Positions 30,129 through 38,800 of a DNA stretch of 46,752 nucleotides are shown one piece after another. The notes beneath the pieces were generated by a model. That model had not been told where the DNA came from. It worked only from the letters and a program-made list of their open reading frames with translations, and did not search any database. Position 1 is the stretch's first letter. Each line of letters starts with the position of its first letter. The translations under genes were made by a program, and so were the position numbers. This DNA comes from a virus. Location of the stretch: IMG/VR virus record IMGVR_UViG_3300030333_006847, positions 1 through 46,752 of that record; one strand, written 5' to 3'.

Positions 30129-30151
30129 TTATATTATCACGCAATTGTCAC
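30129..30151 (-). promoter_or_regulatory. Candidate promoter/operator before the packaging cluster
   Basis: The minus strand reads GTGACAATTGC and then GTGATAATATAA, 22 nt before the ATG at 30106. The first part matches 11 nt of the strand-switch repeat at 45725-45735. The second part matches the leader at 180-191. TGATAATAT resembles an extended -10 element. Confidence 0.35.
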
Positions 30152-30156
30152 ACTTT

Positions 30157-31065
30157 TTACTTCTTAACAACTTTCTTTTTTGGCTCTGTTATAAACCAAT
30201 CTTTATAAACATCACGTTTCTTACAAATATAATCTATATATTTATCTACTTTTTCTTTCCAATTTTTGTCTACAGCTGGATTTACAATACCAGATTTATA
30301 ACTAGAAAAGCATTTATTTACATAATCTTTTATATGATGTTGATTTGTAAATAATTCTCTATTGATAGCTTCAAAAGAACCAAACTTAAGTTGATTCCAT
30401 GTATCAATAGGTTCTATTCTTTTACCTAAAACAGCAGCATAAAGAGCGCTTTCGCTTATATGTGTTGTATATATTGTTTTAGCTTTTTGTAAATAATAAT
30501 ACATATCAACCTCTCTTGGTAATATGTTTTCCTCTCCAAAAAAATCTTTTAACTCACCTATTATTTGATGAGTTGTTATTGGATGTGGTTTAAAATATAC
30601 ATTATCACCATGTTTTTTAGATATAGCTTTTAATCTATTTAAACAAACATTAGTTTTAACTTTATTTGAACCAGGTAATACAACTAAATAATCTTTAGCT
30701 GGCCATTTTTCAATTTCTTCTTTTCTATTTTGATATTTATTAGCTGCCTTAGATTGTATATTTTTTATAAAATAAGATGACCAATCGTTAACTTCTTTAA
30801 CATCATCATTCCAAGCATCAGTTAATTGTTCAATTCTAAGTTTTGAATTTAGAGGTTGAAAATAAAAATTAGTAGCAAATTCTGTATATCCCATAGTTTT
30901 AAAATAAGGCATTTCTTCTGCCATCACATCGTAACTAGTTTCAATATTTTTTTCACTACATTTACGTAAACAATAACCCTCAACCTGTTCTAAATTATCA
31001 AGAGCTTTGTTTTTCTTAAGTCGTCCTATTCTTTGAGATAAGACCTTTTGATTAAACATTTCCAT
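30157..31065 (-). CDS. GT-B-like glycosyltransferase (capsule/Kdo-transferase-like)
   Basis: A 302-aa protein. The C-terminal half carries the signature of the capsule-polysaccharide or CDP-glycerol-type glycosyltransferase fold: DYLVVLPGSNK (about 126-136), GDNVYFKPHPIT (about 154-165) and a sugar-nucleotide-site-like ISESALYAAVLGKRIEPID (about 206-224). The N-terminal part is helical and basic. A phage-encoded enzyme of this type could modify a virion protein or a host glycan. It lies immediately downstream of the two Thr/Asn-rich giant proteins, which offer many possible acceptor residues. That pairing is inference. The 61-nt AT leader contains GTAATAATAATAATA, so separate expression is possible. 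Confidence 0.6.
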   Translation of the reverse strand: MEMFNQKVLSQRIGRLKKNKALDNLEQVEGYCLRKCSEKNIETSYDVMAEEMPYFKTMGYTEFATNFYFQPLNSKLRIEQLTDAWNDDVKEVNDWSSYFIKNIQSKAANKYQNRKEEIEKWPAKDYLVVLPGSNKVKTNVCLNRLKAISKKHGDNVYFKPHPITTHQIIGELKDFFGEENILPREVDMYYYLQKAKTIYTTHISESALYAAVLGKRIEPIDTWNQLKFGSFEAINRELFTNQHHIKDYVNKCFSSYKSGIVNPAVDKNWKEKVDKYIDYICKKRDVYKDWFITEPKKKVVKK

Positions 31066-31126
31066 ATTATTAAATTTAATTATTATTGTATTATTATTAT
31101 TACATATTTTTTTACTTTTCTAACTT

Positions 31127-34100
31127 CTATCCGCCTCCTCCACTTCTATCAAGATCTTCCCTCTCTGTAGAATAATCTTCTCTATACGTGCTATAATTTG
31201 ATTTCTTCGTATTATACCCAGTAGTAGTACTAATAGTAGTTGTAGTTGTAGTACTAGTATTAAACGATGTAGATGTTGATTTGCTAGTTTGTACTACAGT
31301 AGCGGTTGATTTACTTGTCTCATATGTTGTTGTAAATAACGTTATTGTATTAGTCGCTGTATTATACGTAGTTGTAGTAGACTTAGATGTACCCCATGTG
31401 GTAGTAGTTGATTTACTAGTGCTCCAAGTAGTACTTGTTGATTTTGTTGTCAACGTACTTGTGTTAAAGGTTGTAGTTGTATTAGTTGAAGTATTATAAG
31501 TCGTAGATGTAGTTTTAGACGTTTCATGTGTAGTCGTTGTGCTTTTACTAGTAGCCCATGATGTTGCAAACACAGTTGTTGTAGCTGTTTGTGTGTTGTA
31601 AGTCGTTGTTGTACTTGTGCTAGTATTATATGTTGTTGATGTTGTTTTATTTGTCTCGTAAGTAGTAGTCGTATTAGTTGACGTGTTATAAGTCGTAGTA
31701 AATGCAGTCGTTGTAGCAGTTGATGTGTTAAACGTTGTAGTGGTAGATTTACTAGTTAACCATGTTGTATTTGTAGATTTACTAGTTATAGAACTTGTTT
31801 CAAATATAGTTGTTCTACTTGTCTCCCAAGTTGTAGTATATGTAGTTGTAGTGGCAGTTTGAGTATTGTATGTAGTAGTAGTACCCTTATCTGTTTCATA
31901 AGTAGTAGTTGTAGCAGTAGACGTATTAAACGTCGTGGTTGTACTAGTACTAGTGTTATATGTTGTGCTAGTTGCTTTACTTGTAACTGTAGACGTATTA
32001 AATGTTGTAGTAGTAGCAGTTTGGGTATTATACGTTGTAGTTGTGTTTGTAGCTGTATTATATGTAGTTGTTGTGTTTTTATTAGTACTCCAAGATGTTG
32101 TTGTAGATTTACTAGTTAAAGTACTAGTATTATAAGCTGTTGTAGTACTTTTATCTGTACTCCACGTTGTAGTAGTAGACTTACTAGTTGATACAACTGT
32201 ATTAGTACTTTTACTTGTTATAGTAGAAGTGTTAAATACTGTTGTCGTACTCTTACTAGTTTGAACAACCGTGTTTGTAGATTTTGATGTATTATAAGTA
32301 GTAGTTGTACTCTTACTAGTAGATACAGTTGTGCTAGTACTAGTGTTGTAAGTCGTTGTTGTAGCTGTAGATGTATTATAAGTTGTTGTTGTGTTAGTAC
32401 TAGTATTATAAGTTGTCGTTGTACTTGTAGACGTATTATAAACAGTAGAAGTAGAATGTTGAGTTGTTGTAGATGTATTGAACGTCGTAGTTGTACTCTT
32501 CGAAGTTGACCACGTAGTTGATGTTGACTTGCTAGTACTTACAACTGTTGATGTTTGTGTGTTATATGTAGTTGTGGTAGCAGTTGTTGTATTATAAGTC
32601 GTTGTAGTACTCTTTGAAGTATTATAAGTTGTAGTAGTACTCTTACTTGTTTCATAAGTTGTAGTTGTAGATTTAGATGTATTCCATGTAGTAACTGTAC
32701 TAGTATTATACGTCGTAGTAGTGTTCGTACTTGTGTTATAAGTTGTTGTAGTAGCTGTAGAAGTATTAAATGTAGTAGTAGTACTTTTATTTGTAGACAC
32801 TACAGTATTAGTACTTTTATTTGTATTATAAGTTGTACTCGTTGCTTTACTTGTACTTACTACAGTAGTAGTTGCTGTATTATATGTAGTGGTGGTAGCT
32901 GTAGACGTGTTAAACGTAGTAGTTGTTGCTGTACTCGTATTAAACGTTGTTGTAGTTGATTTATTTGTACTCCATGTAGTAGTAGTACTTTTACTCGTGC
33001 TAACAACAGTTGTTGTTTGTGTATTATACGTTGTTGTTGTACTTTTTGATGTGTTATATACTGTATTAGTACTTCTAAGTGTATTGTAAACAGTTGTAGT
33101 GGTTGTACTTGTGTTAAATGTTGTTGTAGTAGATTTATTAGTGCTCCAAGATGTTGATGTACTAGTGTTGTACGTAGTTGTTGTATTAGTTGATGTATTA
33201 AATGTAGTTGTAGTATTAGTTGATGTATTATAAACAGTATTAGTAGATTTACTAGTTTGAACCACTGTATTAGTAGATTTACTAGTCTCGTATGTAGTAG
33301 TTGTTGATCTACTAGTTGACCAAGTTGTAGTTCTACTAGTAGACCATATAGTTGTATATGTTGTTAAAGTACTAGTATTAAACGTAGTTGTTGTATTATA
33401 TACAGTAGTTGTATTTTTTGATGTAACCGTACTTGTATTATATGTGGTAGTATAGGCCGTAGATGTACTTTGAGATGTTGTAGTACTTGTATTGTAAGCT
33501 GTACTAGTTGCTTTCGTAGTGTTATACGTTGTGGTCGTATTAAAGGTAGTTGTTGTACTTTTAGATGTTATTGTATTTGTGCTCCACGTAGTAGTATAAT
33601 CGGTTGCTGCACTTTCAGACGTAACGGTAGATGTATTATATGTAGTGGTATAAGCGGTTGTTGTGCTTTTAGATGTAACAGTTGATGTGTTGTAGGTTGT
33701 TGTATACGCGGTACTTGTACTTCTACTAGTTGTTGTTGACGTATTATAAGTTGTACTTGTTGTTGTGTTTTTAGTAGTTGTTTTACTAGTACTCCAGCTA
33801 GTATTAAAAGCAGTTGATGTATTTTTTGATGTAACTGTGGTAGTATTATATGTAGTTGTAAACGCTGTACTAGTCGTTTTAGTTGTTACAGTACTAGTAT
33901 TCCACGTTGTAGTCCAAGATGTAGTAGTGTTCTTAGATGTAGTAGTACTTGTGTTATATGCTGTTGTTGTAGTTGTGCTAGTATTAAACGTGGTTGTTCT
34001 ACTAGTTTCCCACGTTGTAGTATAAGCGGTTTCTGTTGACTTACTAGTATTATAAACAGTCATAGTATTTCTAGATGTAACAGTAGAAGTATTATATGAT

Positions 34101-34759
34101 GTTGTTCTACCAGTGGACCACGTTGTTGTAAATGCTGTCGTAGTGGTTCTGGAGGTTTGAGTGGTGGTATTAAACGTAGTGGTCCTAGTTGTGTTATGAC
34201 CCGTAAACCAACTAGTTGAAGTAGTATGTTGTGTTATAGTACTAGTGTTATATGTGGTAGTTCTAGTTGTTTCATACGATGTACTTGTAGAATGTTTTGT
34301 TGTTGTTGAGGTGTTATAAGCAGTTGTTGTAGCATACTGAGTTGTGGTGGATGTTGCTTTATCAGTAATAGTAGTAGTATTATATGCTGTGTTATACGCG
34401 GTGGTTGTACTATGTTGGGTTATAGTACTAGTATTAAATGTTGTACCTCTAGTAGTATTCCACGTTGTAGTGTATGTTGTTGTTGTACTAGTACTAGTAT
34501 TGAACGTAGTTGTTCTACTAGTTGACCAAGTAGTGGTAGTACTCCTGTTTGAACTTCTTGATGTACTTACTGTCGTAGTTCTTGATGTAGTTGTGCTTGT
34601 GTTAAAGGTAGTTGATATAGTTGTAGCTCTACTAGTACCATATGTAGTAGTTCTATCAGTTCCTACAGTATATTCAGTTTGACTTTCTGGAGTAAGCGTA
34701 GTACTTGTAGATCTAGAAGTACCTCTATTAGTTTGTACACAGGTTTGAGTATTAGGCAT
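31127..34759 (-). CDS. Giant Thr-rich repeat protein 2 (probable fibre)
   Basis: A 1210-aa protein that is dominated by Thr, Ser and Asn, with Tyr/Phe/Trp/Val markers. After a short head (MPNTQTCVQTNRGTSRSTST) almost the whole length is built from 10-residue units such as YNTSTNTTTT and YNTSKSTTTT, interspersed with 8-, 12- and 14-residue forms. Lys/Arg occur mainly at a fixed place (TSK/TSR). The end is different and charged (REDYSTEREDLDRSGGGG). The parity-preserving repeat suggests beta structure. It belongs to the fibre region and is paralogous to the 1203-aa protein. The start ATG overlaps the methyltransferase-Hint stop by 8 nt, and a perfect AAAGGAGG lies 8 nt upstream. Fibre or adhesion function is inferred. 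Confidence 0.75.
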   Translation of the reverse strand: MPNTQTCVQTNRGTSRSTSTTLTPESQTEYTVGTDRTTTYGTSRATTISTTFNTSTTTSRTTTVSTSRSSNRSTTTTWSTSRTTTFNTSTSTTTTYTTTWNTTRGTTFNTSTITQHSTTTAYNTAYNTTTITDKATSTTTQYATTTAYNTSTTTKHSTSTSYETTRTTTYNTSTITQHTTSTSWFTGHNTTRTTTFNTTTQTSRTTTTAFTTTWSTGRTTSYNTSTVTSRNTMTVYNTSKSTETAYTTTWETSRTTTFNTSTTTTTAYNTSTTTSKNTTTSWTTTWNTSTVTTKTTSTAFTTTYNTTTVTSKNTSTAFNTSWSTSKTTTKNTTTSTTYNTSTTTSRSTSTAYTTTYNTSTVTSKSTTTAYTTTYNTSTVTSESAATDYTTTWSTNTITSKSTTTTFNTTTTYNTTKATSTAYNTSTTTSQSTSTAYTTTYNTSTVTSKNTTTVYNTTTTFNTSTLTTYTTIWSTSRTTTWSTSRSTTTTYETSKSTNTVVQTSKSTNTVYNTSTNTTTTFNTSTNTTTTYNTSTSTSWSTNKSTTTTFNTSTTTTTVYNTLRSTNTVYNTSKSTTTTYNTQTTTVVSTSKSTTTTWSTNKSTTTTFNTSTATTTTFNTSTATTTTYNTATTTVVSTSKATSTTYNTNKSTNTVVSTNKSTTTTFNTSTATTTTYNTSTNTTTTYNTSTVTTWNTSKSTTTTYETSKSTTTTYNTSKSTTTTYNTTTATTTTYNTQTSTVVSTSKSTSTTWSTSKSTTTTFNTSTTTQHSTSTVYNTSTSTTTTYNTSTNTTTTYNTSTATTTTYNTSTSTTVSTSKSTTTTYNTSKSTNTVVQTSKSTTTVFNTSTITSKSTNTVVSTSKSTTTTWSTDKSTTTAYNTSTLTSKSTTTSWSTNKNTTTTYNTATNTTTTYNTQTATTTTFNTSTVTSKATSTTYNTSTSTTTTFNTSTATTTTYETDKGTTTTYNTQTATTTTYTTTWETSRTTIFETSSITSKSTNTTWLTSKSTTTTFNTSTATTTAFTTTYNTSTNTTTTYETNKTTSTTYNTSTSTTTTYNTQTATTTVFATSWATSKSTTTTHETSKTTSTTYNTSTNTTTTFNTSTLTTKSTSTTWSTSKSTTTTWGTSKSTTTTYNTATNTITLFTTTYETSKSTATVVQTSKSTSTSFNTSTTTTTTISTTTGYNTKKSNYSTYREDYSTEREDLDRSGGGG
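31240..34690 (-). repeat. Coding tandem array, about 30-nt degenerate units (array 2)
   Basis: The array of Thr-rich units is repetitive at the protein level but scrambled at the DNA level, because Thr and Ser codons vary from unit to unit. ACTAGT (Thr-Ser) is conspicuously frequent. Antisense reading frames remain open by virtue of the codon pattern and are not genes. Confidence 0.8.
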
Positions 34760-35834
34760 TTGTAAATCCTCCTTTCTTAATTAAAATGTCATTAATAAAA
34801 TAATTATAATCACTTTGTATATGACTAATTTTATAAGCATTATCGTCACTACTATCGAATTCTAATTTTGTTATTTCTACTTCAGTATTATTAATTTTAT
34901 GCAATTTATCTCCAACAACTAATTCATTTACATTTTTTTCAATCCAAGATCCATCACGTTTTACTATCATAGGTTGATTACCAGAAACTGTTAATAAACC
35001 ATCATTTATTTTCCACATTCCATAACATGTAATACCCCAACAGGTATGGCTGCTTCCTGCATATGTTAAAACAGGATTCGCAGGATCTTCACATGTTAAT
35101 ACACTATATGCTTGCCCTGCTTTTTCAATAGGTATATGTCCAATAGTTTTTCCTGAATAATGAAGAAGTTTAGATCCATTAACAAAACCAGGTATTTTCT
35201 TCAAATCAGGTGTTAATGTTAAAACTGGTAACTTCATTGTAGTTTGATTAAAATATGTATTTTCAGGTGGGTCAACTGTAATGTTTGTAAATACAACATC
35301 ATTAGCCCAAGATGTTGGTTCAGTACAATCAAAAAGCATAAAGGGATCTGTTGTACCAGCTGTAAAATTCCACCATGTTACTTTACAATTAGGTTTAGCT
35401 TTATTTCTAGCAAAATGACGGAATTTAGTATGTAATAAATCGTCTGCGTATGCAAATAATTGAAATATTGCATCGTAACGAGTGTGGTGTTCAGATGTTA
35501 ATGTCCACCAATGATCTTCTACAACTCTAACATTTGATTTACCAACAGCCCAAGCTTTTGCTTTCTCTATTAAGTCAGGATGTGATTCAGTTATAGTATG
35601 AGAAGCAGGATTTCTTGCTTGAATAGCATCTGATAACATACCCATACCAAAACCACATTCTAAAACATGATCACCATCTTCGACGCATAGCTCGGCCGCC
35701 TTAGTATGTATCGGTTGTTCCCATGACATTTGAACTTCTCTCGTGTCACCTAAATCCGAAACCCAAGTAATCTTATCATCAGCAAATGTTAAACTTGCTT
35801 CTAAATACGTCTTTCGTCTAATTGTTGGTTCCAT
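34752..35834 (-). CDS. GAMT/RMT2-like methyltransferase fused to a degenerate Hint-like domain
   Basis: A 360-aa protein. Residues about 45-160 are a class I SAM-dependent methyltransferase: motif I VLECGFGMG (57-65), then HTITESHPDLIEKAKAW (79-95) with the acidic ribose-binding residue E83. The pattern resembles guanidinoacetate or arginine N-methyltransferases. Residues about 264-356 look like a Hint (hedgehog/intein) module: TCWGITC near its start, GNQPMIVKRDGSW (285-297) in place of the usual NHPxxxxDGxW, ELVVGDKL (304-311) and a final YKISHIQSDYNYFINDILI (334-352). The block-B His is Asn, and no terminal His-Asn is present, so self-cleavage is doubtful. It lies between two giant fibre-like genes. 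A role in fibre modification or attachment is inference. Confidence 0.7.
   Translation of the reverse strand: MEPTIRRKTYLEASLTFADDKITWVSDLGDTREVQMSWEQPIHTKAAELCVEDGDHVLECGFGMGMLSDAIQARNPASHTITESHPDLIEKAKAWAVGKSNVRVVEDHWWTLTSEHHTRYDAIFQLFAYADDLLHTKFRHFARNKAKPNCKVTWWNFTAGTTDPFMLFDCTEPTSWANDVVFTNITVDPPENTYFNQTTMKLPVLTLTPDLKKIPGFVNGSKLLHYSGKTIGHIPIEKAGQAYSVLTCEDPANPVLTYAGSSHTCWGITCYGMWKINDGLLTVSGNQPMIVKRDGSWIEKNVNELVVGDKLHKINNTEVEITKLEFDSSDDNAYKISHIQSDYNYFINDILIKKGGFTNA
34768..34775 (-). promoter_or_regulatory. Perfect Shine-Dalgarno before the 1210-aa gene
   Basis: AAAGGAGG on the minus strand stands 8 nt before the ATG at 34759. It lies inside codons for the KKGG end of the Hint-like domain. 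The other starts I inspected in this window have AT-only leaders without a comparable sequence. Confidence 0.5.
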
Positions 35835-35852
35835 ATTTTATATATTTACATA

Positions 35853-38800
35853 TTATATACAGTTTCTAAAGCATCCACCATATTGCGTCATCCAACATGA
35901 ATGATACCAAGTTGTCCATGATGTAGTATATGTATATGCTGTTGTATCTTCATCTACTAAAATTGTGGTATTATAAAAAGTTGTATGACTAGTATTCCAA
36001 CTCGTATTATACGTGGTGTTTCTACTGGTAGCCCAAGCTGTATTCCAACTGGTAGTAGTAGATGTATTAAACGTAGTTGTAAATACAGTATTTGTTGTGG
36101 TACTAGTATTCCAAGTAGTTGTTCTACTGGTAGCCCAAGTAGTGGTTGTACTTTTAGTAGTTTGTGTACTAGTATTAAATGTCGTATTCCTAGTGGTGTT
36201 CCATGTAGTAGTATAAATAGTTGTTGTACTATGAGCTGTTACAGTACTAGTATTATATTGCGTTGTATATATTGTTGTTGTATCTGTTGACTTACTAGTT
36301 TGTACTTGAGTACTTGTCTCCCAAATTGTTGTGTAAGTGGTGACTGTATTAGTACTTGTGTTATATGTTGTATCTCTACTAGTATTCCAAGTAGTTGTAT
36401 AAACAGTAGTTGTGTTTTTACTAGTTTGAGTGGTGGTATTATATGTTGTTGTTGTGCTAGTATTATATGAAGTATTAAAAGCTGTAGTTGTGCTCCTACT
36501 TGTTACCGTAGATGTATTAAAAATTGTACTCGTACTTGTGTTGTACGTGGTAGTATAAGCGGTTGTTACATTAGTACCTGTTTCAAAAGTAGTCTGTGTA
36601 GATATTGTGGTAGTGGTAGATGTATTATATGTAGTAGTCCTACTAGTGTTCCATGTAGTAGTTGTGCTAGTACTTGTATTGTATGCTGTTGTGTATACCG
36701 TTGAAGTAGTTTTAGCGGTTTGTGTACTAGTATTATAATTTGTAGTATATGCAGTAGTAGTATTTTTACTAGTCACAGTACTAGTATTATATTGTGTTGT
36801 ATAGGAGGTGCTAGTGCTTACAACAGTAACAGTACTAGTATTAAAAGTTGTTGTATATTGAGTTGTTGTACTTGTATTGGTACTAGTATTGTAAGTAGTG
36901 GTATAAGCCGTAGACGTAGTTCTACTTGTTACTGTACTCGTATTATATGCTGTTGTAAAAGCTGTAGTGGTATTTTTACTTGTTACTGTACTCGTATTAT
37001 ATGTTGTTGTAAAAGCTGTAATTGTACTCTTGATTGTTACTGTACTTGTATTATAAGTTGTAGTATATGCTGTAGTAGTACTTCTACTTGTGGATGTAGA
37101 TTTACTTGTTTCATACGTTGTTGTTGTATTCGTAGAGGTATTATAACTTGTTGTCCAACTAGTTGTAGTGTTTTTTGACGTTACAGTAGTTGTATTATAT
37201 GTTGTTGTATAAGCCGTTGTTGTACTTCTTTGTTCTTCTGTTGTTTTAGACGTAGCCCAAGTAGTTGTATGTTTTGTAATGGTAGAGGTATTAAACGCTG
37301 TAGTTGTACTAGTATTAAAAGTGGTTGTAGTATCAGTAGATGTATTATAAGTCGTAGTGGTCGCAGTTTGAGTATTATACGTGGTTGTAGTGTTGTGATT
37401 TGTTGACCAAGTAGTGGTAGTACTCTTGTTAGTTGACCAAGTTGTTGTTGTGGATTTACTAGTTGAAACTGTTGTGGTAGTAGACGTATTAAAAGTTGTT
37501 GTGGTACTATGATTTGTTGACCACGTGGTTGTTGTTGACTTAGTTGTATTATAAGTTGTATTAGTACTTCTTTCAGTATTGTACACGGTGGTAGTTGAAT
37601 GACTAGTTTCAACTACTGTATTAGTAGCAGTATTATAAGTTGTAGTAGTATTTGTACTTGTATTGAAAGTTGTAGTAGTGCTTTTATTTGTTGACCACGT
37701 TGTTGTGGTACTTCTACTTGTGCTCCATGTGGTCGTTGTAGATTTTGAAGTACTAACCACTGTACTCGTACTAGTGTTATATACTGTAGTAGTATTAGTA
37801 CTAGTATTGTATGTGGTAGTAGTTGCCGTTTGAGTATTATATACTGTAGTTGTATTTTTATTTGTACTCCAAGTGGTAGTAGTGGATTTACTTGTTTCTA
37901 CTACGGTAGCAGTTGCTTTACTTGTAGATACAACCGTTGTTGTAGATGTATTAAAAGTAGTCGTGGTACTTGTACTAGTATTATAAGTTGTAGTTGTAGA
38001 TTTACTAGTTTCGTAGGTAGTAGTGGTACTCTTACTAGTACTCCAAGTGGTATTTGTACTTTTGCTAGTTTGAACCACGGTAATTGTACTCGTGTTAAAT
38101 GTGGTTGTGGTGTTAGTTGAAGTATTGAATGTTGTTGTTGTACTATTACTTGTCGCCCAAGTAGTATTATAAACAGTTGATGTATTAGTACTGGTGTTAT
38201 ATGTAGTAGTTGTATTTTTAGATGTTTCGTATGTAGTAGTAGTAGACTTACTAGTCTCATACGTGGTAGTTGTATTTTTACTTGTACTTACGACAGTTGT
38301 AGTAGATGTGTTGTAGGTTGTTGTTGTAGACTTACTAGTCTCATATGTAGTGGTTGTCGCTGTAGTTGTATTGTAAGTAGTAGTTGTACTTTTGTTAGTA
38401 CTCCATGTTGTTAAAAACGCGGTAGTAGTTGCTGTTTGAGTATTATAAGTTGTAGTAGTTGCAGTACTAGTGTTAAACGTAGTAGTAGTACTTTTTGATG
38501 TTTCCCAAGTAGTATTATAAGCGGTTGTAGTAGATGTTGATGTATTAAACGTGGTAGTAGTACTAGTTGAAGTATTATAACTTGTAGATGTTGTTTTACT
38601 TGTAGATACAACTGTATTTGTAGATTTATTTGTGCTCCAAGTAGTTACATAAGCTGTTGTTGTATTAGTAGAAGTATTATATGTAGTAGTTGTTGACTTA
38701 CTGGTAGACACAACAGTATTTGTTGTTGTGCTAGTATTATATGTGGTTGTAGTGCTTTTTGATGTACTTACAACAGTATTTGTACTTTTACTAGTTATTG

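Noticed and set aside
31281-34682. Many plus-strand ORFs rich in Val/Leu or Cys/Ser across the Thr arrays
   Set aside because: They are the antisense of Thr/Ser/Asn codons: reversed ACN codons read as Val or other hydrophobic codons. They have no independent leaders and follow the array exactly.
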